A DNA stretch of 64,000 nt from contig CM054180.1 in NCBI GenBank assembly GCA_028829895.1, positions 88,227,135 through 88,291,134 on the forward strand. The letters run 5' to 3'. Shown piece after piece: positions 54,210-64,000 of this stretch. A program made the translations under genes and the position numbers. The stretch's first letter is position 1. Each line of letters starts with the position of its first letter. Origin of the DNA: Sinotaia quadrata (taxonomy: Eukaryota > Mollusca > Gastropoda > Architaenioglossa > Viviparidae). Below the pieces are notes generated by a model that ran no database searches, was not told where the DNA came from, and worked only from the letters and a program-made list of their open reading frames with translations.

Positions 54210-54885
54210 AATTGATTTTGGACATTAATCCTTTTTGGACATTGTTTTGTAATCTGACTGAACATCTAACTTAGTGGAGATCTTTCTGGAGGAAAAGGAA
54301 AATTGACCAAACTACAAACCACTTGTACTTGCTGCTAAAATCTCCATGTTGGATTGCTCAGTACTTTTGTTAATGAACTACTTTGAATAAAAGACAAAAT
54401 TCAGGTTGGTGTCCTTGACAACCTGTAATAATTATAATGTTAATCTAACATACACATAATTGTATATATCCTGAAAGATGATAAAATGCATAATGGGTTT
54501 GTTTAGCATTGTATATTTTATGCAATTAATTTTATGATAATGTAACAGGCCTGGTAGATGTTGGTGATGCCATCCTGTCAACGAAGCCAAATGACAAGGG
54601 ACACTGATGTGTCTTGTTCAGTGTTCTGCTCGCAGCGCCAAATGTTAAGGCAGATGATCTGTGATTATGATGTTTCCTTGTCTTCTAGATGCAGCGGCAA
54701 ATGTTCAAATTCACAAACAAGACACAAAGGTTCTTTGTAATAGTGATTGTTTTATTTTTATAAATCACCATCTCTGAACTGACAGAATCAGGACAGCAAA
54801 CAATTAAATGAAATGTAGCATAAAAATAAGATTCATTTTTTTTCTCCTGCAGATCTGAATTGCAAACCAAATTCATGGTCTTCTT
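54210..54885. other. Intergenic sequence
   Basis: 'gcgccaaatgttaaggcaga' and 'gcggcaaatgttcaaattca' at about 54640-54720 resemble each other and could be part of an unrecognised repeat; no gene. Confidence 0.4.
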
Positions 54886-55225
54886 TCACAGTCGATAGCA
54901 AACAAAATGATAATAAATAATATTTACAGATAACAAATCAAATTAACTGCTTTTGCACAGTGGATAACAAATCTAATGCCTTCTTCTTCAGTGGATAACA
55001 ACCAAATTCTCTGTCTTCCTGCACAGTGGATAACAAATCTAATTCACTGTCTTCTTGTGCAGTGGATAATAAATCTAATTCATTGTCTTTTTGCGCAGTG
55101 TACAAACCAAATTCACTGCTCTTTGCACAATGGATAACAAACCAAATTCACTGCTTTTTGCACATTGGATAACAAATCTAATTCAGTCTTCTTGCACAAT
55201 GGATAACAAATCTAATTCATTAAGT
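54885..55225. repeat. ~42 bp tandem array
   Basis: About eight units of 'cagtggataacaaatctaat' plus 'tcactgtcttcttgca'. It ends about 20 bp before the LTR-like copy B. Confidence 0.82.
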
Positions 55226-55244
55226 CTTGTTCACCTGAATAACT

Positions 55245-55668
55245 GGATAAAAGTGGTTTTGTGGAAATATTATATCAAGTAATCCTTTTCATTGTATTTG
55301 TTATATGTATATTTGATTGTTGATTTAATAAATTTATTGACTTTCTTACACGTACTGATAATCTTATATTGGAGAAGAAAGTGGGGGGTTGGGTGCTCGC
55401 TAAATATAGATTAAAAGATGGATTTGCCTTCTCCTTTAGTAAGAAGTTTTTCACCTATGGAAATGTGTGATGGTAAGTGTTTGTCTTTAATGTTGTGGAA
55501 GAGAGAAAACGTTTACAGTGCTCACATACCCACCAAGTGAGAGAGACGAATGGTATCTTCTGGAGAATTATTAATAACATAGCTTAAGATTCTCATCACT
55601 TATAATTAGTTATGGGTGATTAATTAACAATAATAATGGTAACCATTAACTAGGTGGCATCGGTGGCA
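55245..55668 (+). mobile_element. LTR-like interspersed repeat, copy B (3' part)
   Basis: Matches copies A, C and D ('gattgttgatttaataaatt', 'gctcgctaaatatagattaa', 'ctttaatgttgtggaagaga', 'tataattagttatgggtgat'). Unlike D it continues through the TTAA ('tagattaaaagatgg') where the piggyBac entered D, so it shows the empty target site. Confidence 0.78.
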
Positions 55669-56450
55669 TGCCTTGTCTCTATTCTTGCTGGTAAATAATC
55701 TCTTAAATCATTCAAACACAATGAGGTATCAGTATTTTTCTAGTGAGTTATCAAAGTTGTCTTTATTGAAATGACAGTCACACACTGTATATAATGCATT
55801 CCTGGAACAGTGAACGGAAGTCAAACAATTTACATGTAGCACTGGTTGATTGTTCCCATGATCCAAGAAATATTGTAAATTATCTATAAATGTTGGTTGT
55901 TTTTAAGTTTAAAAAATACAATAAAAAACTCTTGATATTATTTAAGCCACTGATTGAGCATGAAACATAATTTAAAAAAAAAAAAGTTGTATGGTGATAG
56001 GAAGCATCATTACATAGTAGTCTGAAGTGGTGTAACTGTTTAGTTTCCTTTTTTTCTACTCCTGAGTATTATAAAAAAAATATACATTTGATTATTTAAA
56101 ATGTTAAAAGCACTGACATACAATGAAGTACAAAACAACAATTATTCTGTCAGATAATTTCTGTACTAGATCATGCTGCTGATGTGACTGTTGCTTGGCA
56201 AACAACACCACCATGTGATAGCTCAAGATGTTCATTTATCTTTGTAATGATATATTTAGGTCCAAATTTGGTGTGCAAAAAGCAGTTTAGGAGTGTCAAT
56301 ATATACTGTATAAATACACAGGTTGCAGCAATGCTGAACATATGAAAGTAGGGGACTGCCTGTAATCTCAGTGAAAATTATTATCACTAAGTAATTTTTC
56401 ATACTAGTAGTATACTTCTAATAATGCTGGAAAAACAACTGTGTACGATG
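55669..56450. other. 3' UTR/downstream region of the minus-strand gene
   Basis: AT-rich sequence. A minus-strand AATAAA (plus 'tttatt', 55762-55767) could be the polyadenylation signal, about 690 bp after the stop. No other feature. Confidence 0.4.
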
Positions 56451-56560
56451 TCAGGAAATCTGTGGCAAGGAAGAGAAAGCAAAGTTCAGAGCCTTGTGCA
56501 GTTTCTCTGTGTCTTCAAGTAGTGTCTGTACTTTCTCAACACCCAGTTCTAGAACCATAC
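56451..56560 (-). CDS. Minus-strand gene, terminal exon
   Basis: Acceptor on the minus strand 'attgcag'. Encodes MVLELGVEKVQTLLEDTEKL then HKALNFAFSSLPQIS and TGA, after completing a glycine codon. Confidence 0.78.
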
Positions 56561-59500
56561 CTGCAATAAAAAAAAAAAATCACTCAAAAATAGAAAATTG
56601 ATGTAAGTAAATTGCAGCAAGATTCTAAAGTTTTCTTTTCTCTTACTCTAATACAGTACTTCAGTGCTAATCTAACACAGTACTTCAGTGCTAATCAGAA
56701 ACAGTACTTCAGTGCTAATCAAACACAGTACTTCAGTTCTAATCTAACACAGTACTTCAGTGCTAATCAGAAACAGTACTTCAGTGCTAATCAAACACAG
56801 TACTTCAGTGCTAATCAGAAACAGTACTTCAGTGCTAATCAGAAACAGTACTTCAGTGCTAATCAAACACAGTACTTCAGTTCTAATCTAACACAGTACT
56901 TCAGTGCTAATCAGAAACAGTACTTCAGTGCTAATCTAACACAGTACTTCAGTGCTAATCAAACACAGTACTTCAGTTCTAATCTAACACAGTACTTCAG
57001 TGCTAATCAGAAACAGTACTTCAGTGCTAATCAAACACAGTACTTCAGTGCTAATCAGAAACAGTACTTCAGTGCTAATTTAACACAGTACTTCAGTGCT
57101 AATCTTACACAGTATTTCAGTGCTAATCTAACACAGTACTTTAATTCTGATGCAGTATTTAATTGCTAAGCTAGTACAGTACTTCATTGTTAATCTAATA
57201 CAGTACTTCAGTGCCAATCTAATATCAGTACTTAGTGCTAATTTAGCAGATTATTTCAGTGCCAATGTAGCACAATATTCAGTGCCAATGTAACACAGTA
57301 TTCAGTGCCAATCTAACACTTTTTGAAGAAGTTTTACAGAATATTCAAATGTTGGCAACCTATCATTTTAAAATAATAACATAGTAGATTTTTAAAATAA
57401 AAATAATGATTTAATTATTACCAAACAATACAAGCACGTGACCTATTTGGATAATTTGTTGTAATTGTGCTACCTGTCAATTTTTCAGCCTGGTGTGGAT
57501 AAAGTTTTTCAGCCTCATCAAACACCAATTCCCCCAATGTTTGCTTCCAACTTCTCAATGAATTATTCAGCACCTTGTCCTTCCTGCAGTGTTCCAGACC
57601 AGCTTGTTTTAGGGATTTATTTCCTTTGTATACTGTTTCTTGCAAATGTCTTTCAACTTGTCTTCTTCCCATTAGCCTCCCTTCTGATTAAAAAATATAA
57701 TGAAAATTATTGACAATGCAATTCCAATAGCAATTTTCAAGACATAATTATTATTGTTATTAAAACAGAAAAGTAAGATGATCAATAAAACACCAACAAC
57801 AAAAGAAACAAAATGCAAGTGGGAACAATAACACAAATTAAAAACAATAAAGACAAAAGATATAAACAAAAACTAAATGGAAATGGAGAAGCTAAAAATG
57901 AAATGACAAGTTGACAACATTCAGTAAACATATGCAATATCCAAAACCAAAACTAAAAATGACAGTTACCATATAGTATACAATAAGGGAAGAATACATA
58001 CAGTTGCTTACATCACAGGAAAACACCCAAAGAGGGGAGATAAGATCAAGCTTATAGCAAAATGTCCCCTTAAAAAAAATTTCTATTTTCTAAAGTACCT
58101 CTATGAGACAGGTCAGAAAAAGTAGTAGATTAAGGGAGACAGTGTGCATACCACACCTGGTAAGTATTCTGAAAAAATATGTAAAATGCCAAGCTCTAAT
58201 TTCATGAACTCTTAAAGAATTTGCCTATTGCATTTTATATGCTTGTCTAACATAATGAAGAGTCTAACCATAAAAATCTCTATCTCTAGGAAATTTGGGA
58301 AGAAATAGTCAAGAATGTACCCCATTGTGTAAACATGGTTTGAGTTAATAAATAAATGATCAGTTACCTATTCAGGTCTTATATGGAAGGTGCATTATTA
58401 TGTACTGAAAATGGTAAAAGAGAAATAAAAACTGATTGAATGCCCTGACTTGACAAAAACATCTCTGTATCAAATGGTATTAGAGATTTATTTAAAAGAT
58501 GTTATTCAAGAATCTGTTGCTGTGAGCTCACTCTTTCCTTTATCTTTCCTTTCATATGGTCCTTGAGTCTAGCTTGTATAGGTACAGAAGAATCTATGGA
58601 CCTTGAGTCTAGCTTGTGTAAGTACAGAAGAATCTATTTAACTGGGTGGAGGAAGTTAAATGGGGCAGCCACTTATTTGGGACAAATCTAAAACAAAAAC
58701 AAACTGAACAAAATAAGCATAATTTGCTTTGCTTATTTGGGGACCATGTGGACGGAGAGGACAAAATGATGAACAACCGCTCTGAATTCCACTCTCAACA
58801 ACCACAAGCGACTCTTTGAATAAATGTTCAAGTGATAATTTATTCTCAGAAATATGGGGACACTCATGGATGGCTGTTAGTCATTCATCCAGAAAAACAT
58901 CCACACACAACACTCATGGGGCAGGGGACCAGGATAATGAAAAATGAATAAGGTTGCTTGAGGTTCCCCAAAAGATCATGACTGAAAAAATAAACATTAC
59001 AAATATATAATAATTTTTATGCTGGGGTTCCCTGAGACCTGAAAATTAATTCAAGGGTTCCTCCCTTGAAGGTAGAAAAGGGCTGTGTTAGATGATGATA
59101 CACACATGTATCAAGACAGATTTTAAATGTTTACTTTTTAAAGTGATCCAGTTTATAGCTTTCATTTTTCTTATGAAAAACAAAAGAACTTGACAACTAG
59201 AAAAAGTGACAATTGATGCAAGGACTGAGTTATGATGTTATCACTAACCTGTTTTATCATCAAGTTCAGATTCAATTTGTTGAAAAAGATATAATGATTT
59301 TTCTATATCCATGTCATTGCATTCAGACTTCATGCTTCTTGCAGAAACATACCTGAAACATTTTACAACAATTATCTATATTTAAAAAGAAAAGAAAAAA
59401 ATGAAAAGGCAATTTCTTTCCATGTGAAAATGATAGCAACTTTACTTAGCATCAGTAATTTAAAAAAATATAGAATTAAAATGAAGCATTGTTTTCAAAA

Positions 59501-62500
59501 CTATGCCTGCATTTATTTGACATCCCATTACATACATATGGTTAATATAATAAAAATAATATAGCATGTACATAAAAAGTATATAAATTCAGAAACAGAG
59601 CAACCATCTCACTTTGAGTAAAAAATATTATGGAGTTTACTCAGTTAAGATAAAATGAAGCCACTGGAAAACAAATAACTATTTACAACCATGAAACTTC
59701 TTTGTGAAGGAGATAAGATCCTTCTTCACTCCTCTTGTAAAATGTCATAATTTCACTGAAAAAATTCAGGGTACACAATTGTATTTTAACTTTCCACACT
59801 CTTCAAAATTCAAAAGTTCTATCTGCATTTTTAAACTCTGATAAGTACAATACTATCTTGTGTAGCAAGGAGAAGTGCCTTATTAACTAACAGGCTGAAT
59901 ATTTTGTTAATTTCACCATTTCTTTACACAACTAAAGAGGCTTAACATTTCTCTAATTCTGTACACAGCTATAGAATTATCTTGAAGAATTACCAGGGAA
60001 AAAACAAAGTTGTAAGATAGCAAGCAAAAGAATAAAGAGTGTGGTGTATAAAGTTTTAAGTTGTTTATGTGTTCTGTGAGACGTTTAAATACAACAAAAC
60101 GAGGAAATAATTGTTTTAGTCTTTGAAAACCTATCTATAAACCAATCTATCCTTCTATAAACTTCTAAAATCGCCAAAGCCATCTAATTTTGCTGATAGA
60201 TTTTGTGTTTGCATGCATCATTATAAAGGTGGAGATATATTTATCTTTTAAAATGTATATTATCATATAAAGAGAAAAAGGAATCAGATTTATGGACAAA
60301 ACATAATTCATGAAAAATAAAAGACATTTACACATTCATAGATTCAACAAAAAAAAAAGAGGATTGATATAAACTAGCAATTATAATAAAATGGATAGAA
60401 TTAGACACAACAAAATGTGAATGATATTATAAATCTGTACATTTATTTGAAAGATATAACTGTTGACATATGCTTTTTGGTTATAAAGTGTGCTTGATGC
60501 TGACCAGTCTGCGAAGAAGATGAGAAAGGATTTGGAAATCAGTTGTAGCAGGATTAAGACTTTATTTTAATACAAAGTTGTGAGAATTTAATAAATTCAC
60601 TTAAATCAATGTGATCTGTAATTTAATTAAAAAATCAGTACTAATACTTATAATTAAATATATAAATGACTCTGTGAAAAGAATATTATGACCATTTGTA
60701 AAAGTGAAGGAAGAAGAAAATATAATAAACAAGATGTACAGCAGTCCAGGTTTGGAGTTATTATTATTTTATTATTATTATTATTATTCACAGCTAGGAG
60801 TGTCAAATGTGCATTAAAATGTCATAACATTATGTAATCTGCATCATAAGAAGCTTGACATCACCAGAGAGACAGGTCACACCCAACTTTCAATCCAGTG
60901 TATTACCGACGTTGAAAATGGAAAGAAGAAACACTTGAGCTGCAGCCAATGCCACTCCCAAGTCCTTTTAGGGCAGGGAGATCAATATAACATCCCCAAT
61001 CAATATTATACCAAAGAGTTAACAATCAGTATAGACAATGTAAAACATAACATATGGATATTTCTAAATAAATTTTGGTTCTTTAGTTCATTTAGTTCTT
61101 TATTAATTGCTCAATATAATCTTTTATGTGAATATATGCCTCTGAAGATGATGTGGGATTTTTGCCATGTTAGTGCAAAACAAAAAATAGAGTCTGTAAG
61201 AACTGACAAGCTAACAACAACTGAGAAACAAGCACAAACCCCACTCATCAACAACTGTCAAAAGGAAATGAATACAAATCATCTGGAAACTTCCTCCACA
61301 AATCAAAAGCAACTCAACACAGTCAACAATGGAACTTGGAAAAGAGTCATTGTCCCAGGCAGAAAAAGAGACCGTCCCAGACAACATTAAAAAAAAAATA
61401 AAGAAAAAGAAATTCAAAATACAATAAAACCAAAGTAACAAATGGCCAACACTCAAATGAGCATAGTAAAGACTAAAGAAAACTGCAACCATACCAAAAA
61501 TCCACCCACATTGGAAGGAAAGTCATCAATGAACTGTCAGAAATTGATGTTGCCCTTGAAAATTGCACAAGGGTGTTTGAGGTTACTCCTCTTTCACCTT
61601 TGTCTGAGCCAGCACCCTCACCAACCAAACTAACATCAGCAAACAAAAACCACAGAGTGAAGACACCAAGACAAAGAAATATAGAAGAAGACTGCCCATA
61701 CACATTTGACAATCAGATAGTGAAATACAAAAGACAAAGTGAAATACAAAAATGAAAAACACCACCAACAACAAAAACACTGAAGACAAAAGCAGACCAG
61801 ATGGACACATTATCAGCAATTGGGATTTTTTAACTACCCCACTGTGGTTAAGATTCAGCTAATCCTGGACCACCTCTACTAGCCTGTGACGTTTTGCTGG
61901 AAGAAAGGCAATATGTTAATTCTCCAACACCCTGAGCCACCTATAAACTGAGGTTAATCCCCAAAACACACCTTCTGGCTGGACACACAAGTTAAAATGA
62001 TGAATGATAGATAATGTAGAATAGAAGAGTGATAGTTCTAGAAAATGGCTCAAGCCTCCTGATACATACAGCCAGGACAGTATAAGTAAATAAAGGTGAG
62101 AGACTACAACATATAGCTTGTCAGTAAGTCATGCTAACATGAGTGGTCTATGTAACAACAATAATTGAATACATATGTTATTTAAGTTCATAATCAAGAC
62201 CATGTGGTGCCAGAAGAGAATGTTCCTTTTGAGTCCTATGGCACTGTAGTAGTTATCTGGTTTATACATATAAGCAAACTATAAATGACTTTATAAGAGA
62301 ACACTGAGTGTTTCTGAATGAACTCTAAAGTATGTTGGTAGAGTCTGTCTTACAACATGATTGAGGCTGTTCAGTTTGTTGATTTTATAGTCACTTAGCT
62401 TTGGTTCCCTGACCTGATGTCTGTGGTCCCATTGTCATATATATATGTATATACGGTCGCATGAGGTCATGGAACTTTGGCTCATTCCATTCTGGTGTTG

Positions 62501-64000
62501 CTTCTCGGCTCAGCACTTGTCAAAACCAAATCCAGAATAAAGTGACATTCAAGATAAGTCTCAGACAAGTTGCCTATCTGCCAATAAAATACACATGAGC
62601 TAAGAAATAGTCCTCATGTGTTCTCTGACAGATCACTCTTACTTATATGGTCATCATACATTTACAGATCATAAGTGAAATATGACAATATAAAATATAG
62701 TTAATGTCAAGAGATAAACATGAGCATAACATTAGTTAGGCAAATAAAACCACATACCTTCAGCAATAATATATACAGGAGATGATTTCCTTTTGTGGAT
62801 AACCGGTGATAAGGTTAGTAATATGAATATACTTCATTAATACTGGGACCTTAATATGTGTTGTCTCGACGGTCCAGCTGCATTCAACTAACAATTTACA
62901 GGTGTGTTTCCTGTATACATGTATAATCACGTGGCTGAGCTGCGCTTTGATTGCTTAGTTTAGTGAGTTGCTGGAACATTCAGATTATGTTTCCAGCTGG
63001 GGATAAGGGTCAGCCTTTCTAGAAGGTAGGTTTATGTGCAGTCTATTTTTAGAGGAGGGGTGGGCTACATAAGTTATTATGTGATAGCCTCCAGCACTTG
63101 TTTATGCACACCCCAACAAACAACACTGGGAACAGCAACAACAAACAACCACGACAACAACAGGTGAGAAGAACAGGGGACTGAACATCCCAGGCATGTG
63201 TACCCATTAGGTATAGATCTGGAGTGGTACTAGCATGGGTCTGTCAGACACTTCACCCACCCTCTCCCCTCCAACACCGGGAACAACATCAGCATCAACC
63301 ACCATATCAGTAGTCCACATACAACGGGGCTATTGCATGCCTCTATGACCAGAAAATGAATGCCACTGATCCACCAGCCACCATTCATCATCACTACTCT
63401 TCAACTTTTCTGTCAACCACCCTCCACTCTGTTTATCATCATCTACAATTCATCCAATAGTGGCACACCTCGTGCCAGTCAGTGAAATCAGCCTAGACTG
63501 GAAGCTGCCATCATCCTAATTAACTAACTACTAAGCTGTAAGTAATAATCTTTGACATTAAATAAGGCAATGCAGTAAGTATATAAACAAGGAAACTGTC
63601 AAATATGACAATGCTGTATAAAATCAAAAGTGGAATTTCGCAGTTCTGTACATGTGCTTAAGTTCTTCATAAATTTTATGCAAGACCTAACATAATCTTG
63701 TGCACTAAACTCTCTATTACTTTCTCCACCTACAAAATGTATTATAGAAAGAACAAAAGAAAACAGAGCAATGAAGTGCTAAAAAAAGTCTTCTTATTTA
63801 ATGTCAAATATGATTTGTAATACAAGGATTTAAGATTGCAATTTTTCACAAACACATCTATCATATTGCCTCTTTTGAATATGAGTAATCTGTAAATATC
63901 AATAACTTACATTTCACCTGCATCTTTACGTGTAGTAGGAACATGCTCAATGACACGCAATATATACTGTTCTAGACAGTGTTTATCTTGAAGCATTTTC
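56451..64000 (-). CDS. Unrecognised helical protein, C-terminal four exons (continues beyond the window)
   Basis: Minus-strand exons 63911-64000 (open at the window edge), 59249-59352, 57474-57683 and 56451-56560 join in phase into about 170 residues ending in TGA. All visible junctions are GT/AG. The sequence is almost wholly helical and charged: DKHCLEQYILRVIEHVPTTR, IEKSLYLFQQIESELDDKT, GRRQVERHLQETVYKGNKSL, LRSWKQTLGELVFDEAEKLY and VEKVQTLLEDTEKLHKALNF. No catalytic motif, signal peptide or membrane segment is visible. A coiled-coil or helical-bundle scaffold is likely, but I do not recognise the family. It converges with ODR4. Confidence 0.8.
56650..57320. repeat. 24 bp minisatellite with higher-order structure
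   Basis: More than 20 copies of 'cagtacttcagtgctaatc' plus a variable tail (taaca, agaaa, aaaca); degenerate copies continue to about 57320. Because the period is a multiple of three, the plus strand is open for 185 codons (TQYFSANQK-type repeats), but it lies within an intron of the minus-strand gene and lacks other coding signs. Confidence 0.92.
57474..57683 (-). CDS. Minus-strand gene, penultimate exon
   Basis: Acceptor 'tttaatcag', donor 'gtagca' on the minus strand. Encodes EGRLMGRRQVERHLQETVYK, an amphipathic helix, then LNNSLRSWKQTLGELVFDEA and EKLYPHQAEKLT. Phase 1 in and out. Confidence 0.82.
57684..59248. other. Intron of the minus-strand gene
   Basis: 1.6 kb of AT-rich sequence. 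Contains a ~41 bp tandem duplication ('ccttgagtctagcttgtata' / 'ccttgagtctagcttgtgta', 58560-58638). No other elements. Confidence 0.6.
59249..59352 (-). CDS. Minus-strand gene, exon with acidic helix
   Basis: Acceptor 'gtttcag', donor 'gttagt' on the minus strand. Encodes YVSARSMKSECNDMDIEKSL then YLFQQIESELDDKT. It enters with one base completing ATG and leaves in phase 1, matching both neighbours. Confidence 0.8.
59353..60830. other. Intron of the minus-strand gene, AT-rich part
   Basis: No elements recognised apart from an (att)n microsatellite at about 60758-60790. Confidence 0.5.
60835..61980 (+). mobile_element. Retroelement ORF-like debris
   Basis: A/C-rich plus-strand frames such as TDKLTTTEKQAQTPLINNCQ, GTWKRVIVPGRKRDRPRQH and, in another frame, LSEPAPSPTKLTSANKNHRV. 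The segment at 61830-61960 resembles 38290-38400. The Thr/Lys/Pro-rich, basic composition would suit a retroelement ORF1, but no reverse transcriptase or zinc-knuckle motif is seen. Confidence 0.35.
61981..63085. other. Intron sequence
   Basis: Mixed sequence without a supported gene. Confidence 0.4.
63090..63510 (+). mobile_element. Retroelement-like debris, related copy
   Basis: C/A-rich ('caacaacaaacaaccacgac', 'ccaacaccgggaacaacatc'). The stretch 'gactgaacatcccaggcatg' at about 63180 parallels 'gattgaacatcctgggtgta' at 38467. Confidence 0.35.
63911..64000 (-). CDS. Minus-strand gene, exon open at the right window edge
   Basis: Donor 'gtaagt' on the minus strand at 63910-63905. Encodes KMLQDKHCLEQYILRVIEHV then PTTRKDAGE and two bases of a Met codon. 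Its 5' limit lies outside the window. Confidence 0.78.

Noticed and set aside
56612..57169. 185-codon ORF of TQYFSANQK-type repeats as a repeat protein
   Set aside because: Lies in an intron of the opposite-strand gene, and the frame is open only because the unit is 24 bp. Kept as a finding, not as a gene.
56650..57320. CRISPR array
   Set aside because: Units are contiguous with no unique spacers, and the DNA is animal nuclear.
57672..57869. Hydrophobic minus-strand ORF
   Set aside because: Phe/Ile/Leu-rich translation of AT-rich intron DNA upstream of a real exon; no support.

Overview
This is a window of AT-rich animal nuclear DNA. Genes are split into short exons with consensus GT/AG junctions and long introns. 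The spaces between exons are filled with minisatellite-like tandem arrays and decayed DNA transposons (hAT/ZBED, piggyBac, pogo/Tigger-like) plus a repeated LTR-like element. Intron sizes, AT content and the abundance of ZBED5/GTF2IRD2-type hAT relics suggest a lophotrochozoan, plausibly a mollusc such as a cephalopod. That placement is an inference; nothing here fixes the species.

Three host genes can be assembled by joining exons whose phases agree. (1) 3274-11870 (+): the last four exons of a Schlafen-like protein with an AlbA_2 domain and a short C-terminal coiled coil; its 5' part was not found. (2) 17378-49564 (+): a complete twelve-exon ODR4, 446 codons plus stop, running from the conserved MGRT start to a C-terminal membrane anchor. 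(3) 56451-64000 (-): the last four exons of a helical protein I do not recognise, continuing past the right edge. ODR4 and the right-hand gene converge; the other neighbouring pair is tandem.

Layout. 1-1800: a satellite-like array interrupted by a 466 bp hAT MITE with perfect 8 bp target duplications. 3274-11870: the Schlafen-like gene, whose 5 kb third visible intron is a transposon nest (a piggyBac/PGBD relic split by a 1.3 kb element with 33 bp perfect inverted ends, a hAT transposase relic with inverted halves, and an LTR-like copy). 11871-17377: intergenic minisatellites, a GC-richer island, and hAT or exon-like scraps. 17378-49564: ODR4; its introns hold minisatellites, LTR-like copies, a hAT relic (33.8-34.3 kb) and, in the 12.4 kb intron 11, a GTF2IRD2/ZBED-like hAT pseudogene, a pogo-like element and a nearly intact piggyBac with one amber codon. 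49565-56450: further degenerate arrays. 56451-64000: the minus-strand gene with a 24 bp higher-order minisatellite in an intron and retroelement-like debris.

The most notable items are: two ODR4 splice donors (exons 4 and 7) that are each tandemly duplicated about 58 bp downstream, where use of the second copy would add an immediate stop; the 33 bp-TIR element with an unknown acidic ORF; the sense-oriented piggyBac in the last ODR4 intron; and the inverted-half hAT. No clearly new functional system was found. The region reads as ordinary host genes in a very repeat-active genome.
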